From the NCBI GenBank assembly GCA_001275005.1, contig JWZX01002048.1:1-20510 (forward strand): 20,510 nucleotides of DNA. Direction: 5' to 3'. Source of the DNA: Chrysochromulina tobinii (Eukaryota > Haptophyta > Prymnesiales > Chrysochromulinaceae). Position 1 is the first letter of the stretch. Every line of letters starts with the position of its first letter. The position numbers and the translations under genes were made by a program. Positions 1 to 11,300 of this stretch are shown here, in pieces. The notes beneath the pieces were generated by a model. It did not search any database. It had not been told where the DNA came from and saw only the letters and a program-made list of their open reading frames with translations.

Positions 1-1302
1 CCCGGCTACCGGTCGCTCCGTTTCGGCGCCAACGTGCGCGCCCAGTATGCACAGCCCTTCAACGGCCCGCAGGTCCTCGAGTCCATGCGCAGCGCCAACT
101 CCATGCGCGGCGTCGATGGCCCCGGCGAGTGCACCATCTCCATCGAGGGCTGCATGGAGCCCGCCGCCGTCAACTACGACCCGCTGGCGAACTTCAACAC
201 GGGCACCTGGTGCGTGCCGCGGGTCACGGGCTGCATGCTCCCGCCCGACGGGCGGCGCTCCATTGTTACGGGCAAGGAGACGCACTTCTCGACCGGGTGG
301 GACGTGACGGCGACGGTGCACAGCGCGGACCTGTGCAAGGGACGACCGACCACTGCCGGCTATGCTCCCTTTACGAAGCCCCTCACGGGCGTCAAGGTCA
401 TCCGGTATGGCTGCATGGACCCCTTGGCGGCCAACTTCGATGCCGCCGCGACCGTGTCACACACTGGCGACTACTACAAATGCTACACGACGGTGACGGG
501 CTGCCTCAACCCGCTGGCCCTCAACTTTGGATGCAATGCAAAGGGCACGGTCCCGTGTACCGGTGCGTCCGCGCCAGCGACGGTGCACAACCCCTTCAAG
601 TGCACGTATCCGAACGAGCAAGCAGTGTCCGCGAGCTGGCAGCCCCCCGCGCCGCCCGCGCCTTCGCCGTCCCCGATGGCGCCCGTCCCCGAGGGCTCGA
701 CGGTGCTAACGGTCGTGCGCCACGTGGTCGAGGTGTCGATGGCGGTGTCGGGCACCGCGGACTACCTCCTCTCCTCCAAGTGCCTCTTCGTCGCCGCGTA
801 CAATACCTTCGCGCCCGCCAGCCTCCAGTTCTCGTGTGATCTCGCGTACTTCAAGGACGGCGAGACGGGCAGCCGCCTCGTTTCGCCGCCTTCCGCATCG
901 GGTCGCCGCCTTCAGCAGTCGGCGATTTACAATCTGCAGATGGAGCTCGAGGTCGCCAGCCCGGCGGCGGCGGCGGCGGCGACGTCTTCCATCACCAGCT
1001 TCCAAGAAACGAACAAACCCACCGTCGACGCCTTCATGGCCGCTGCAGCCGCCCAGGGCGTCGACCCGGCTCAGGTCGAGATCCTGTCCGCCCCCATTGC
1101 GCGCCCGCGCGCGGTGTCGGTGGTTGTCGTTTGCCCTGGTGACCCTCTCTGCCCTGGCCCCCCAGTCGAGGAGGAGGAAAACAACAACGGCGCCATCATT
1201 GGTGGCGTCATTGGCGGTTTCGCTGGCCTTATGCTGGTCGGCGGCGGCGCCTACATGTACATGCAGCAGCGCAAGAAGACGGTCAACGTCGTCCCCGCCT
1301 AA
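1..1302 (+). CDS. Cys-rich single-pass membrane protein, 5' partial
   Basis: The frame is open from the first base of the window to TAA at 1300-1302, giving 433 residues. The GTG at 34 is only an internal Val, so the true start lies upstream, outside the window. Four GC(M/L)xP-type motifs have their Cys at residues 51, 78, 138 and 168. Three of them continue as xAxNY/F, and further Cys follow. A Pro-rich linker lies at about 216-229. Next comes a Cys-poor domain that contains an RRLQQ motif at 302-306. A Gly-rich membrane segment lies at about 398-421, followed by a 12-residue basic tail (QQRKKTVNVVPA). The expected topology is a Cys-rich extracellular part, one membrane pass and a short cytoplasmic tail. 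From general knowledge, such repeats and the RRLQ motif are common in secreted or surface proteins of haptophytes and other algae. The function is unknown; surface adhesion or matrix is a guess. The absence of a signal peptide is explained by the missing 5' end. Confidence 0.85.
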   Translation, partial: PGYRSLRFGANVRAQYAQPFNGPQVLESMRSANSMRGVDGPGECTISIEGCMEPAAVNYDPLANFNTGTWCVPRVTGCMLPPDGRRSIVTGKETHFSTGWDVTATVHSADLCKGRPTTAGYAPFTKPLTGVKVIRYGCMDPLAANFDAAATVSHTGDYYKCYTTVTGCLNPLALNFGCNAKGTVPCTGASAPATVHNPFKCTYPNEQAVSASWQPPAPPAPSPSPMAPVPEGSTVLTVVRHVVEVSMAVSGTADYLLSSKCLFVAAYNTFAPASLQFSCDLAYFKDGETGSRLVSPPSASGRRLQQSAIYNLQMELEVASPAAAAAATSSITSFQETNKPTVDAFMAAAAAQGVDPAQVEILSAPIARPRAVSVVVVCPGDPLCPGPPVEEEENNNGAIIGGVIGGFAGLMLVGGGAYMYMQQRKKTVNVVPA

Positions 1303-2320
1303 GCGTGTACGTTCTCAATCGCGCTCTTTTGCCCGACGGGGCGAGCGTTGTCACTGCTTGCTGGGCGAGCGGCCAAGGCTTGCGCCGCACGAAGGTCGAA
1401 CTACGCTCGCGTCGGGAGGGCAGCGGGGCGGCATTATCACACATCGACTCTGACGCGGACTGGCAGACGGGCCTCTCCCGCTGGCTGCTGGGATACCACC
1501 ACTGCCATGTCGGCCGGTCGGGTGTTTGCTCACGTGCTGTGAGGCGGAGGGTGTGGCTGCATGCGCGCGTTCGCACGGCAAACTGACATAGATTCCCCGC
1601 TGACAATTGCTTGCGCCGTGCGTTCGTGCTTGTGAATGTGTGCGAGTGTGTAGTTTGGAACACGAGGGGAAGGGCATGTGTGAGCTATCGCGGTGAGCGA
1701 GCACCACCATAGCGCGGGAATGGGCCGCCGGACGCTTGGGAACTGGGCGTGGGCCGACCCGCCGGCCTGTCCTTTTGTCCTTTGCCGTATCCGCGTGTCG
1801 CGTGTCCACGCGCGCTCTCAGTCCACGGCTCTCCGGGCGCGCGCGCGTCACGAACGAGGTCTCCGAAATGCGGCATATTCACGGCATATCATCTAACGTT
1901 TCGACTTTCGTACACTGTCACTGACGCGGACACGCCGCGTGATACGATCTGAGCACGTTCGCCCGCCCAGACCACAAAGCACAACATGGTCAATGCGGCC
2001 GCCGGCGGCGGCGCACTCCCTCGGCACGGAGCCACGGACTCGCGCTTGATGTTGATCGACACGATAGACCATAACGCGCACACTCACGTCACGTTCCACT
2101 CAAACCTCAAAGGGACACAGAGACGGTATAGAGACGGACCATCACACACCGCAAAGCGAACGACGCGCCTGCCGCTCGCCAGGCCACATACCACGTGCCC
2201 TCCATGCAACCCGCCGTCTCAACAAACACATGCCGCATGCGAGAGAGGCCGCGCCTAGTCGTCCTCCTCGTCGTCCATGTCGCTCTCAGCTGCGTCTCGC
2301 ATGGCCGACTCACTGCCGAC
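1303..2320. other. Intergenic DNA between convergent genes
   Basis: This stretch separates the stop codon of the membrane-protein gene (+) from the stop codon of the giant gene (-), so it should hold two 3' UTRs and their polyadenylation sites. The short open frames on both strands overlap each other, resemble nothing I recognise and fit GC-rich random sequence. I see no tRNA, repeat or conserved motif. The last 60 bases before the giant gene's stop carry a short acidic reading frame on the minus strand, treated as a separate finding. Confidence 0.6.
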
Positions 2321-5300
2321 TCACTCGTCCTCCTCCTCCTCGTACGCGTCCTCCTCCTCGTACGCCTCCTCCTCGGGCGCCGCCTTCGCCTGCGACGACT
2401 CCTTCTTGGCGGGAGGGGGCGCGAGTGCCTGCCCACCCGTCGCCGCGAGCACAACGTCCTCCTCGTCGTCCTCACCAAGGAGGTTGGCGAGGAAGCCGGT
2501 CACCTTGGCGCCCGGACCCATCGGCGTCACCCCCTTGTACTTGTCGCACGCGGTGCGCGCGATGCACACGGGCAACTCCTCGGGCGTGAGGCCCTCGGTC
2601 GGCGACGCGGCGCTCGCAACAAAGGCGGCGCGCGCCTGCGGCTGGGTGAGCCGCACGACGTAGCCGTCGATGGTGACGTCGCTGAAGAGCAGCTTGCCCG
2701 CGAGAGCGTCGAACCACTGGCTGAGCTCGAGAAAAGGGCGGCCGGCCGAGACCATCTCGTAAAAGGTGGCGATGGCCTCCTTCTGAGCGTCGAGGGCTGA
2801 CGAAACTTCGCTCATCGGCCAGATCTTCTCGAGGAACTCCTGCGCGTGCGTCTCGCGGCGCGCGTTGGGCAGCACGAGCTTGGTGAGCATGTCCGAGAGG
2901 CAGCCGGGCAGCGGCACCTCGTCGAACTTGTCCGCATTCTTCTGGTCCTTGCCCTTGCGCATGCCGTACTGCGGATTGGCGCGGAAGAAGGAGATGCGCA
3001 CGAGCATCGTGAGGAACTCGTGCAGCTCGAGCACCGTGTCGTTCGAGCCCGCGTTCGCCTTGGTGAACTGGCCCGACATGGCATCGAATCCGTACAGGTC
3101 GGTGATCAGGCCGGCCTCGATGACGAAATCGTGGAACTCCTCCATGTCCATGTCGGTCGCCGAGCCCTGCAGGGAGGAGGAGGCGTACGCCTTGAAGATC
3201 GACTGCAGCTCGACGAGGTGCAGCGCGAGAAGGTCGTACACCTCCTTCTCCCAGAGCGGGAAGCCGGGGAGGGTCGAGAGCTGGAGCAGCTCCCAGGTCG
3301 TGAGCCACTCCTTGTGGTTCTCGGCTGCGACACCCTTCGGAGGCGAGGTGCCCGGCGAGAAGCGCTCGGCCGTGATGTACGTGGCCGCCGTGATCACCTG
3401 CTCCTCGTTGAGGTCGCCCAAAATGTTGGCGATCATCGCCGCCACCTTCTCGCCCGTCTTGATCTGCTCGACGGCGCGGTACTTGTCGACGCCGCAGCGC
3501 GCGATGCACTCGAGCAGCTCGTCGAAGTCGAGCGACACATCCTCGACGCTGCCGCCCGTCTCCTTCTGCGCGTTGACGAAGGCCGCCTTGGCCTGCGGCA
3601 CCGACAGCCGGCACTTGAACTCGGTGCCCACGCGGTCGTCGCCCACGATGTCGGAGCCCTGCGTGCACGTGAAGGTGCCGATGACGTTGAGCGCCTGCAG
3701 CGCGGACACCCACTGCGTGATGCCCACCTTCTGGTTGTCGTCGAGCGGGATGGTCGCGTACCACGCCTGCAGGCGCGAGCGCCCCTCCTGCAGCGCCGCC
3801 TGCACCTCGGGCAGCTGCATCGCCTTTGCGCGGAACTCGGCCGCGTCGTCGCGGTGCGCCTTGGGCAGGATGCACTCGCGCAGCGTCTTGTCGAGGCACT
3901 GCGGCACGGGCAGCAGCGTGTCCTGGTGCTCCATCGTGAGCTCGCCGTACTCGGGGTTGAGGCGGTAGAAGCTGACGCGCGTGATCACGTTGAGGAACTC
4001 GTACAGCACGAGCTCCGAGTTGGCCGCGGGGCCGGCGAGGCCCTTGCCAGACTTGTCGGCGCGCGTGAACTGCTCCTTCATCTGCTCGAAGACGTACAGA
4101 GCGGGCGCGGCCGCCTTGTTCGTGTGCAGCTTGGTCTCGAGCCCGACGTCGATGACGAAGTCGTGGAATTCCTCCAAGTCCATGGTCTTGGCGGACTCGT
4201 CACTGGAGCCTTCGCCGAGCGACTTGCAGTAGCCACGGAAGATGGAGGCGAGCTCGCGGAAGTTGGCATGCAGCAGATCGTGCACCTCCGCCTCCCACAG
4301 CGGGAAGCCGTACAGGCCCGACAGGTCGAGCTGCTTGAACTCGGCAAGGAAAGCAGCGTGCTCTTCGGGCGACTCGTCCTTGAGGGGCACCGAATCGCCC
4401 AGGTCGTAGCGCACCGCGCGGATGTACGTGGACGTGCGCATGCAGTCCTCCTCCGACATCTCGCCGAAAAAGTTTTGGAGGAAGGCCTTGACCTTTGCAG
4501 CGGGATCCATTTGCTTGATGGCCGAGTACTTGGAGCACGCAATGCGCGCGATGCACTCGAGCCACTCGTCAAAGTCGAGCACAGCCTGCTCTGACGTGGA
4601 GTCGGCCTGGCCCACGCCGAGCTGCTCGGCGTTCTGCGAGTCCATGAAGGCCGCCTTGCACGTGGGGATCGAGAGGCGGACCTTGATGTTGCCCTTGGTC
4701 GACTCGTCGCCGGTGATCTCGGACATCTGCTCGATCTCCCACTCGCCCACGATGTCCTGCCGGTCGAGCACGCGATTCCACTCCTCGAAGCCGAGCTTGT
4801 CCGAGATGATGCCGTTACGCGGCCCCTCCGAATCATCCGACACCTTCTTATCGTACCACTCCTTGAGCTTGGGCTTGTAGCTGTCGAGCACCGCGATCAG
4901 CTTCGAGTCCTGCATCTCCTTCTGGCGGAAGGCGGCTGAGTTCTCTCGCTTGGCGCGCGGCAGGATGATCTCGTTGAGCATGTTCGAGAGCGCGTATGCG
5001 ACCGGCGTGGGCTCCTCCTTGTCCTTCTTGCCGTCCTTGTCCTTGTCGACAAAGTTGCCAAAGGTCGGGTTGGCGCGCCAGAAGGCGATGCGCACGAGCA
5101 TGTTGAGGAACTCGTACAGCACGAGCTCCTGGTCCTTCTTCGCCTCCTCACCGCTCGAGGTGCCCTTCAGCTTGGCCGCGGGCTTCTTCTTCCACTGCGG
5201 CTCGTCGTTGCCGCGCGACTGCGCGTCGCGCTTCTCATCCTGCCGCTGCGCGCGCACCTGCGCCGAGTTGGTCGCGTTCGCCTTGATGAACTGGTTGCAC

Positions 5301-8300
5301 ATCACGTCGAACTTGTACTGCTTGGTCTCGAGGCCGACGTCGACGACGAAGTCGTGGAATTCGTCCATCGACATCTCCATCGCGTCCTCGGCGCTGTCCT
5401 CCGAGATGGAGCGCGTGTACGCGAGGAAGATAAGCTGCAGCTCCTTGAAGAGGGGGTGCAGGATGTCGTGCACCTCCTTCTCCCACGTGGGCCACAGGTG
5501 CACATCCATGATCTCCATGCGCTCCCAGCACGCGAGCCACTTTTCGAGGTCCTTCTGGGACTCGCCCTTGAGCGGCTTGGTCTCCTTCTCGGCGTCATAG
5601 CGCTCGGCGTGGATGTACGTCGCCTCGACGACGACCGAATCGGCCGACATCTCGTTGAGCAGGTTCTGGATGAAGCCCTTGACGGCGCGCGCGGGAGACA
5701 CCTCCTTGACCGCGCGGTACTTGTCAATGCCGCAGCGCGCGAGGCACTCGAGGAATTCGTCAAAGTCGAGCACGTTCGACTCGTCGTTGGCGCTCGACTG
5801 CGCGGCCTGGAGCGAGTCCTGGGGCTGAGAGTCGACGAAGGCCATCTTGATCTGCGGCATCGAGAGGCGCCACATGTACTTGGTCTTGCACGCGGGGTCG
5901 CCCGTGATGTCCGACTCGCGGTAGCACTCCCAGATGCCGACGAGGTCCTGCTCGCAGTGCGGGCCGGGGTCGATGCAAATCGACTTCCATTGCTCGAGCT
6001 GCAGCTTGTCAGTGACCTCGGACGGGTTGTTTGCGCCCGCGCCGCCCTTGCCCGTGTCGTCGGCCGTGACGGCCGTGTACCAGGCCTTAAGCTTCGGGCG
6101 GTAGTCATCGAGCACCTTGAGCACCGAGAGCTCGGTCATCACCGTCTCGCGGAAGACGGCCGACGTGTCCTTGCGCGCGCGCGGCAGGATCTCATCCTCG
6201 ATCATTGCGCGCAGGCAGCCGGGCAGGTGCTTGATGGGCTTCTTGTCGCCAAAGTTGCCAAAGGTCGGGTTGGCGCGCTGGAAGCCGATGCGCACGAGCA
6301 TGTTGATGAACTCGTACAGCACGAGCTCCGCGTCCTTCTTGGCCTCGGTACCGTCCGACTTGCTCTTGACCTTGCCCTTCTCCTCGGTGGTGCGGCCCGT
6401 GGTCATGCGCTGGTCGCCCTTCTGCAGGTGGTCGAGCTTGGTCTCCGACGAGCGGCGCGACTCGGCGTGCTGGTCACGAACCTGCGCCGAGTTGGTCGCG
6501 TTCGCCTTGATGAACATGTTGGACATCAGGTCGAAGGTGATGAGTTTCGTCTCGAGGCCGCACTCCGACACGAAGTCGTGGAACTCGGCCATCTCCATCT
6601 CCATCGCGTCCTCGGCCGAGTCGGAGCCGAGCAGCGAGCGGCAGTACGCGAGGAAGATGAGCGAGAGCTCCGAAAAGTGCTTCTGGAGCAGGTCGTGCAC
6701 GCCCTTCTCCCAGAGCGGGAAGTAGTACATGTCGGTCAGCTCGAGGCGCTGCCACACCTCGAGCCACTTCTTGTGCTCCTTGAGCGTCTGGCCTGCGAGC
6801 GGCTTCGAGTAGCGCAGCCAGTCGTAGCGGGCCGCCTTAATGAGGGTCGCCTCGTTCAAGCACTCCTCCGTGGTGGCCTCGCCGAGCAGATTGCGGCAGA
6901 ACGACTTGATCTTGACGGCGCCCGACATTTGGGTGATCGGCTTGTACTTGTCGAGCGCGCAGCGCGCGACGCACTCCTTGAACTCTTCGTACTCGAGCGT
7001 AGTCACGTCGCTCGTGTCCTTAGCCTGGCCCACGGTGAGCTGGTCGAGCGACTGCGAGTTGATGAAGGCGAACTTGGCCTGCGGCAGCGAGAGAGAGACC
7101 TTGAAGATGTTGCGGCAGCGCTCGTCGCCCGTGATCTCGGAGTCCTGGTAGATCTGCCAGCTGCCCACGCCGCCACCCGGCGTGAAGCCCACCTTGCGCA
7201 CGTCGGTGCCCCATCCCTTCTTGAGCAGGTCCTGCCACTGCTGGAACTGGAGCTTGCGCCCCTGGCCGCGCAGGAACATGGACTGCGTGTGCACGTCGAA
7301 CCACTCCTTGAGCTTGGAGTCGTACGACTCGATGGCCGACTGCAGCGCCTTGTCGGTGGCGAGCTTCTCCTTGAAGAGGGCCGAGTCGTCGCGCTTGGCG
7401 TTGGGCAGCACGACCTCCTGGAGCATCTGCACGAGGCAGTCGGGCAGCGGGATGAGCTTCGTCGCGAGCTTGTGGATGCCGTGGTACGGGTTGGAGCGCC
7501 AGAAGGAGATGCGGATCAGCACCTCGACGAACTCGTAGAGCACAAGCTCCTGATCCAGCTCGTCGTCGCGCTGCGCCGCCGCCTTCTTCGACCGGCCGGG
7601 CGACGTAGTCGCGAGCGCCTTGGACGTTGAGCCAGCGGTCTCCTCCTTGGCGGCTGAGGTGCCCTGCTCGGCCTTGCGCTGGAAGTGCGCATCATTGTTG
7701 TTGAGCGCATTCGCCTTCTTGAACATGTTCTGCATCACGTCGAAGCGGAGGTCCTTGGTCTCGAGGCTCACGTCCTTGACGAAGTCCTTGAACTCGGACA
7801 TGGTCATCTCGACGGCGTCCTCGGCCGTGGTCGAGCCGCCAATCGACTTGGAGTAGTGTGCAAAGATGTTGGTCAGGTCCGAGAAGCACTCCTGCAGGCA
7901 GCCGAAGACGCTCTTCTCCCAGATCGGGAAGTAGTGCAGGTCGGCGATCTCGATGTTCTGCCAGCAGTCGAGCCACTTGCGGTGCGCCGCGAGCGTCTGG
8001 CCGGGCAGCGGCTTCGCGAGCTTCCAGTTGTAACGCTCCGCGTGGATGTAGGTCGCATCGCGGATGACAGCCTCGTCCGACTTCTCACCGAGGATGTTTT
8101 GGATCACGCCGCGCACGCCGTCGGCGAGCGACATAAGCTTGATCTCGCCGTACTTGTCGCGCGCGCAGCGCGCGAGGCACTCGATGAACTCGTCAAAGTC
8201 GAGCGTCGCCATTAGGTCGGTGTCCGATGAGTCGCCCGCAGTCATCTGCTCGAGCGACTGCGAGTTGAGGAACGCGAACTTGGCCTCGAGGGTGGAGAGA

Positions 8301-11300
8301 CGGCACGTGAACTTCTCCTTGCACCGCTCGTCGCCCGTGATGTCCGACTCGCGCGAGACGGTGCAGTCGCCCACGAAGGCGCCCTCGCCCAGGCCGCCGC
8401 CCTCGCCCGCCTTGCCCGAGGTCTTGGACTTCTCCATGTGCTTGAGGCCCTTGCGCTTGGCAAAGTGCAGGTAGCCACGGCAAATGTCCATCCAGGTTTC
8501 CATCGAGAGCTTGTTGTCGGCCTTGCCCTTGAGGGCCGTGAGCTGGTTGACCTCGTTGTAATAGTAGGTGAGCTTCTCGCGGTACTCGTCGAAGACGCGC
8601 TGCACCTCGGCGTCCTGCGCGATCTCCTCGCGGAAGAGGGACGACATGTCTTGCTTCGCGTTCGGGATCAGCACCTCCTCGAGCATCTTCTTGAGGCAGC
8701 CCGGCAGCTCGATGAGCTTCGCCTTGTTGTCGTACTGGCCGTGCTTCGGGTTGGCGCGCAGGAAGGAGATGCGCACGAGGCAGCCGAGGAATTCGGTGAG
8801 CTGCAGACGGTTGTCTGGCTTGGCGTTCTTGCCCTTGTTCATCGTGGCCAGGTCCATCTCGCCCGACTTGTCGAGGAAGACGTCGGGGAAAGCACCCTTC
8901 TTGGGCGAGATCGGCTTGTTGACGTTCTTGGTGAACGCGGCGTCCTCGAGCTCGGACTGGACCTGCGAGTTGCGCTTCTCGCGCTGGCGCTGCTCGAAGG
9001 CCTCGGCGGTGTTGGACGCGTTCGCCTTTGCAAAGACGTTAGTCATCGTCGTGAAGTTGATCATGCGCGTCTCGAGCTTGGCGTCCTTGACGAAATCGTG
9101 GAACTCCTCGAGCTCCATCTCGAGCGCGTCGGCGGCCGAGTCGATGCCCGAGATGCCCTTGGAGTAGTGCGAGAAGATGCGCATGAGCGCGGGGAAGTGC
9201 TGCTGCAGCGTATCGTGCACGCCCTTCTCCCAGAGCGGGAAGTGGTGGATGTCCATGAGCACCAGCTTCTCCCAGCACTGGCACCAGAGCTTGTGCTGCG
9301 CGGGCGAGAAGCCGGGGAGCATCTTGGTCTGCTTCTGCCAGTCGTACCGGTCCGCCTTGATCACGGTGGTCTCCCACATGCACATCTCGGGCGTCTTCTC
9401 GAAGAGAAGGTTTTGCAGCCACGCCCGGGTGGCGTCCGCCATGGTCATCGCCTTGCGGTTGTGCGAGGGCAAGAAGGTGGTCATCAGGTGCTCGTACATG
9501 TTCACCGCGCAGCGCGCGATGCACTCGCCCAGCTCGGTGAAATCGAGCGTGGCCACGTCACTCTGCTCGGCGTCGACGTCGCCGCCCTGAACCTGCTCGA
9601 TCGTTTGCGAGCGCAGGAAGTTCCAGCGGCACTGCGGGATCGAGAGCTTCGCCTTGAAGGTGATCTGGTTCTTGCGGCTCGTACGCTCGTCGCCCGTGAT
9701 CTGCGACTCCTGCGCGAGGAACCACTCGCCGACCATCTTGGGGCACGGTGGCTTGGAACCGCCGCGCTCGCGTGTCTCGGGATCGGGGCCATCCATGAGC
9801 GCAACCCACATCTTGTACGTCATCTGCGGGTTCGGGTTGTCGATGCGCCGCTCCTTGCGCAGGATGGGGCGCAACCAGTTCTGGAGCTTCTCGCGGTACT
9901 CGGCGAGCACCGCCTGCGTGGCCTGGTCGCCCGCAAGCACCTTCTTGAACTCGCCCGAGGTGTCGCGCTTCGCCTTGGGCAGGATGCACTCCTCGAGCAG
10001 GATCTGAGTCGACTCGGGCACCGGCGTGAGGTCCTTCTTGTTGTACTTGGAGCCCCACTGCGGGTTGGCGCGCCAGAAGGCCGTGCGCACGAGGAAGTTG
10101 ATGAACTCAAAGAGGTTGAGCTGCATGTCGGCGGTCGCGTCCTTCTTCGCCTGACGCGACGTGGGCGCGCTGATGCCGATGCCCTTCACCTGGGCGTCCG
10201 CCTCCTTGGCCTTGCCCTTCATCTTGTGGCGGTCGGACGAGCCCGAGGCCGCGATGGCCGCCTCGGCGTTCGCCGAGCAAAAGTGGCGCGTGAGCTCGTC
10301 GACCTTGAACTCCTTAGTGCAGAGGTCGGTGTCCTTGGCAATCGTAAGCATCTCCATCAGGCCCACCTTGGTCGCATTGCCGATCGAGTCCGAGCCCGAC
10401 ACAGAGGAACCGCAGTAGTGGAGGAAGATGGACTGAAGCTCGGGGAATGCGCCCTGAAGCACGTCGTGCAGCTGCGTCTCCCACAGCGGGAAGCCGTGCA
10501 GATCCTTGAAGGTCATGTTGCGCCAGCACACGAGCCAGTTCTTGCGCTGCGCTTCCTTGACCTTCTCGTCGAAGTCGGCCGCGCCCTCGGACGCCTCGGA
10601 CGCGACTGCCTCAGTGATGACCTCCATCTCGGTCGCCTGGCCAAGCACGTTCTGCACCATCGAGCGCACGCGCGACGCAAAGGACATCTCCATGATGGTC
10701 GAGTACTTCTTGTCACCGCATCGCGCGAGCGCCTCCATCATGCAGCCGAGCGTGTAGTCAGGCTGGCCCACGGCGAGCAGCTCCGGGTCTTGCGTGTCGA
10801 GGAAGGCGTGGCGCGCCTGCAAGTCCGACAGGGACGATTTGTGCGTCACCTGCAGGCCCGACGCCTCGGTCGTCTCAATAGAACGCGTGCCGAGGCAGCC
10901 CTTCTCCTCGAGGAAGGCGATGAACTGCGTGTAGATGTCCGAATTGGACTTCTCAGCCTTCTCCTGCAGCTTCGAGATCCATTGCTGGATCTTCTCCGAG
11001 TACGAGGCGATGACCGACTGTGCCTCGGAGTCGCCCTTGAGCACGGAACGGAACTCTGCAGAGTTGCCCTTGTGCATGCGCGGCAGGAACTCGTTCATCA
11101 GGTTCTGCACGCACTGGAGCACGGGGACGGTCTCCTCCTTCTTCGACTCCTTGGCGGCCACGTAGCGCGGGTTGTCGCGCCCGAAGGCCAGGTGCACCAT
11201 CAGAGTGATGAACTGCTCGACGCCGAGCGACAGGGTCTCATCCTGCGAGGAGCCAATGCCCTTGGCACCGCCCTTCTGCATGAAGAGACGCGACATCTGC

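Noticed and set aside
2472-3899. Second minus-strand frame of 475 codons
   Set aside because: It overlaps the giant gene in another frame and is Arg/Ala/Gly-rich with no repeat structure, whereas the giant frame shows clear units 7 and 8.
5015-5060. A DKDKDGKKDKEE stretch resembling a calcium-binding EF-hand loop
   Set aside because: It lies in a variable linker of unit 6 after RANPTFGNF, has Lys at the usually hydrophobic position 8, and is absent from the other units. It is more likely a charged insertion.
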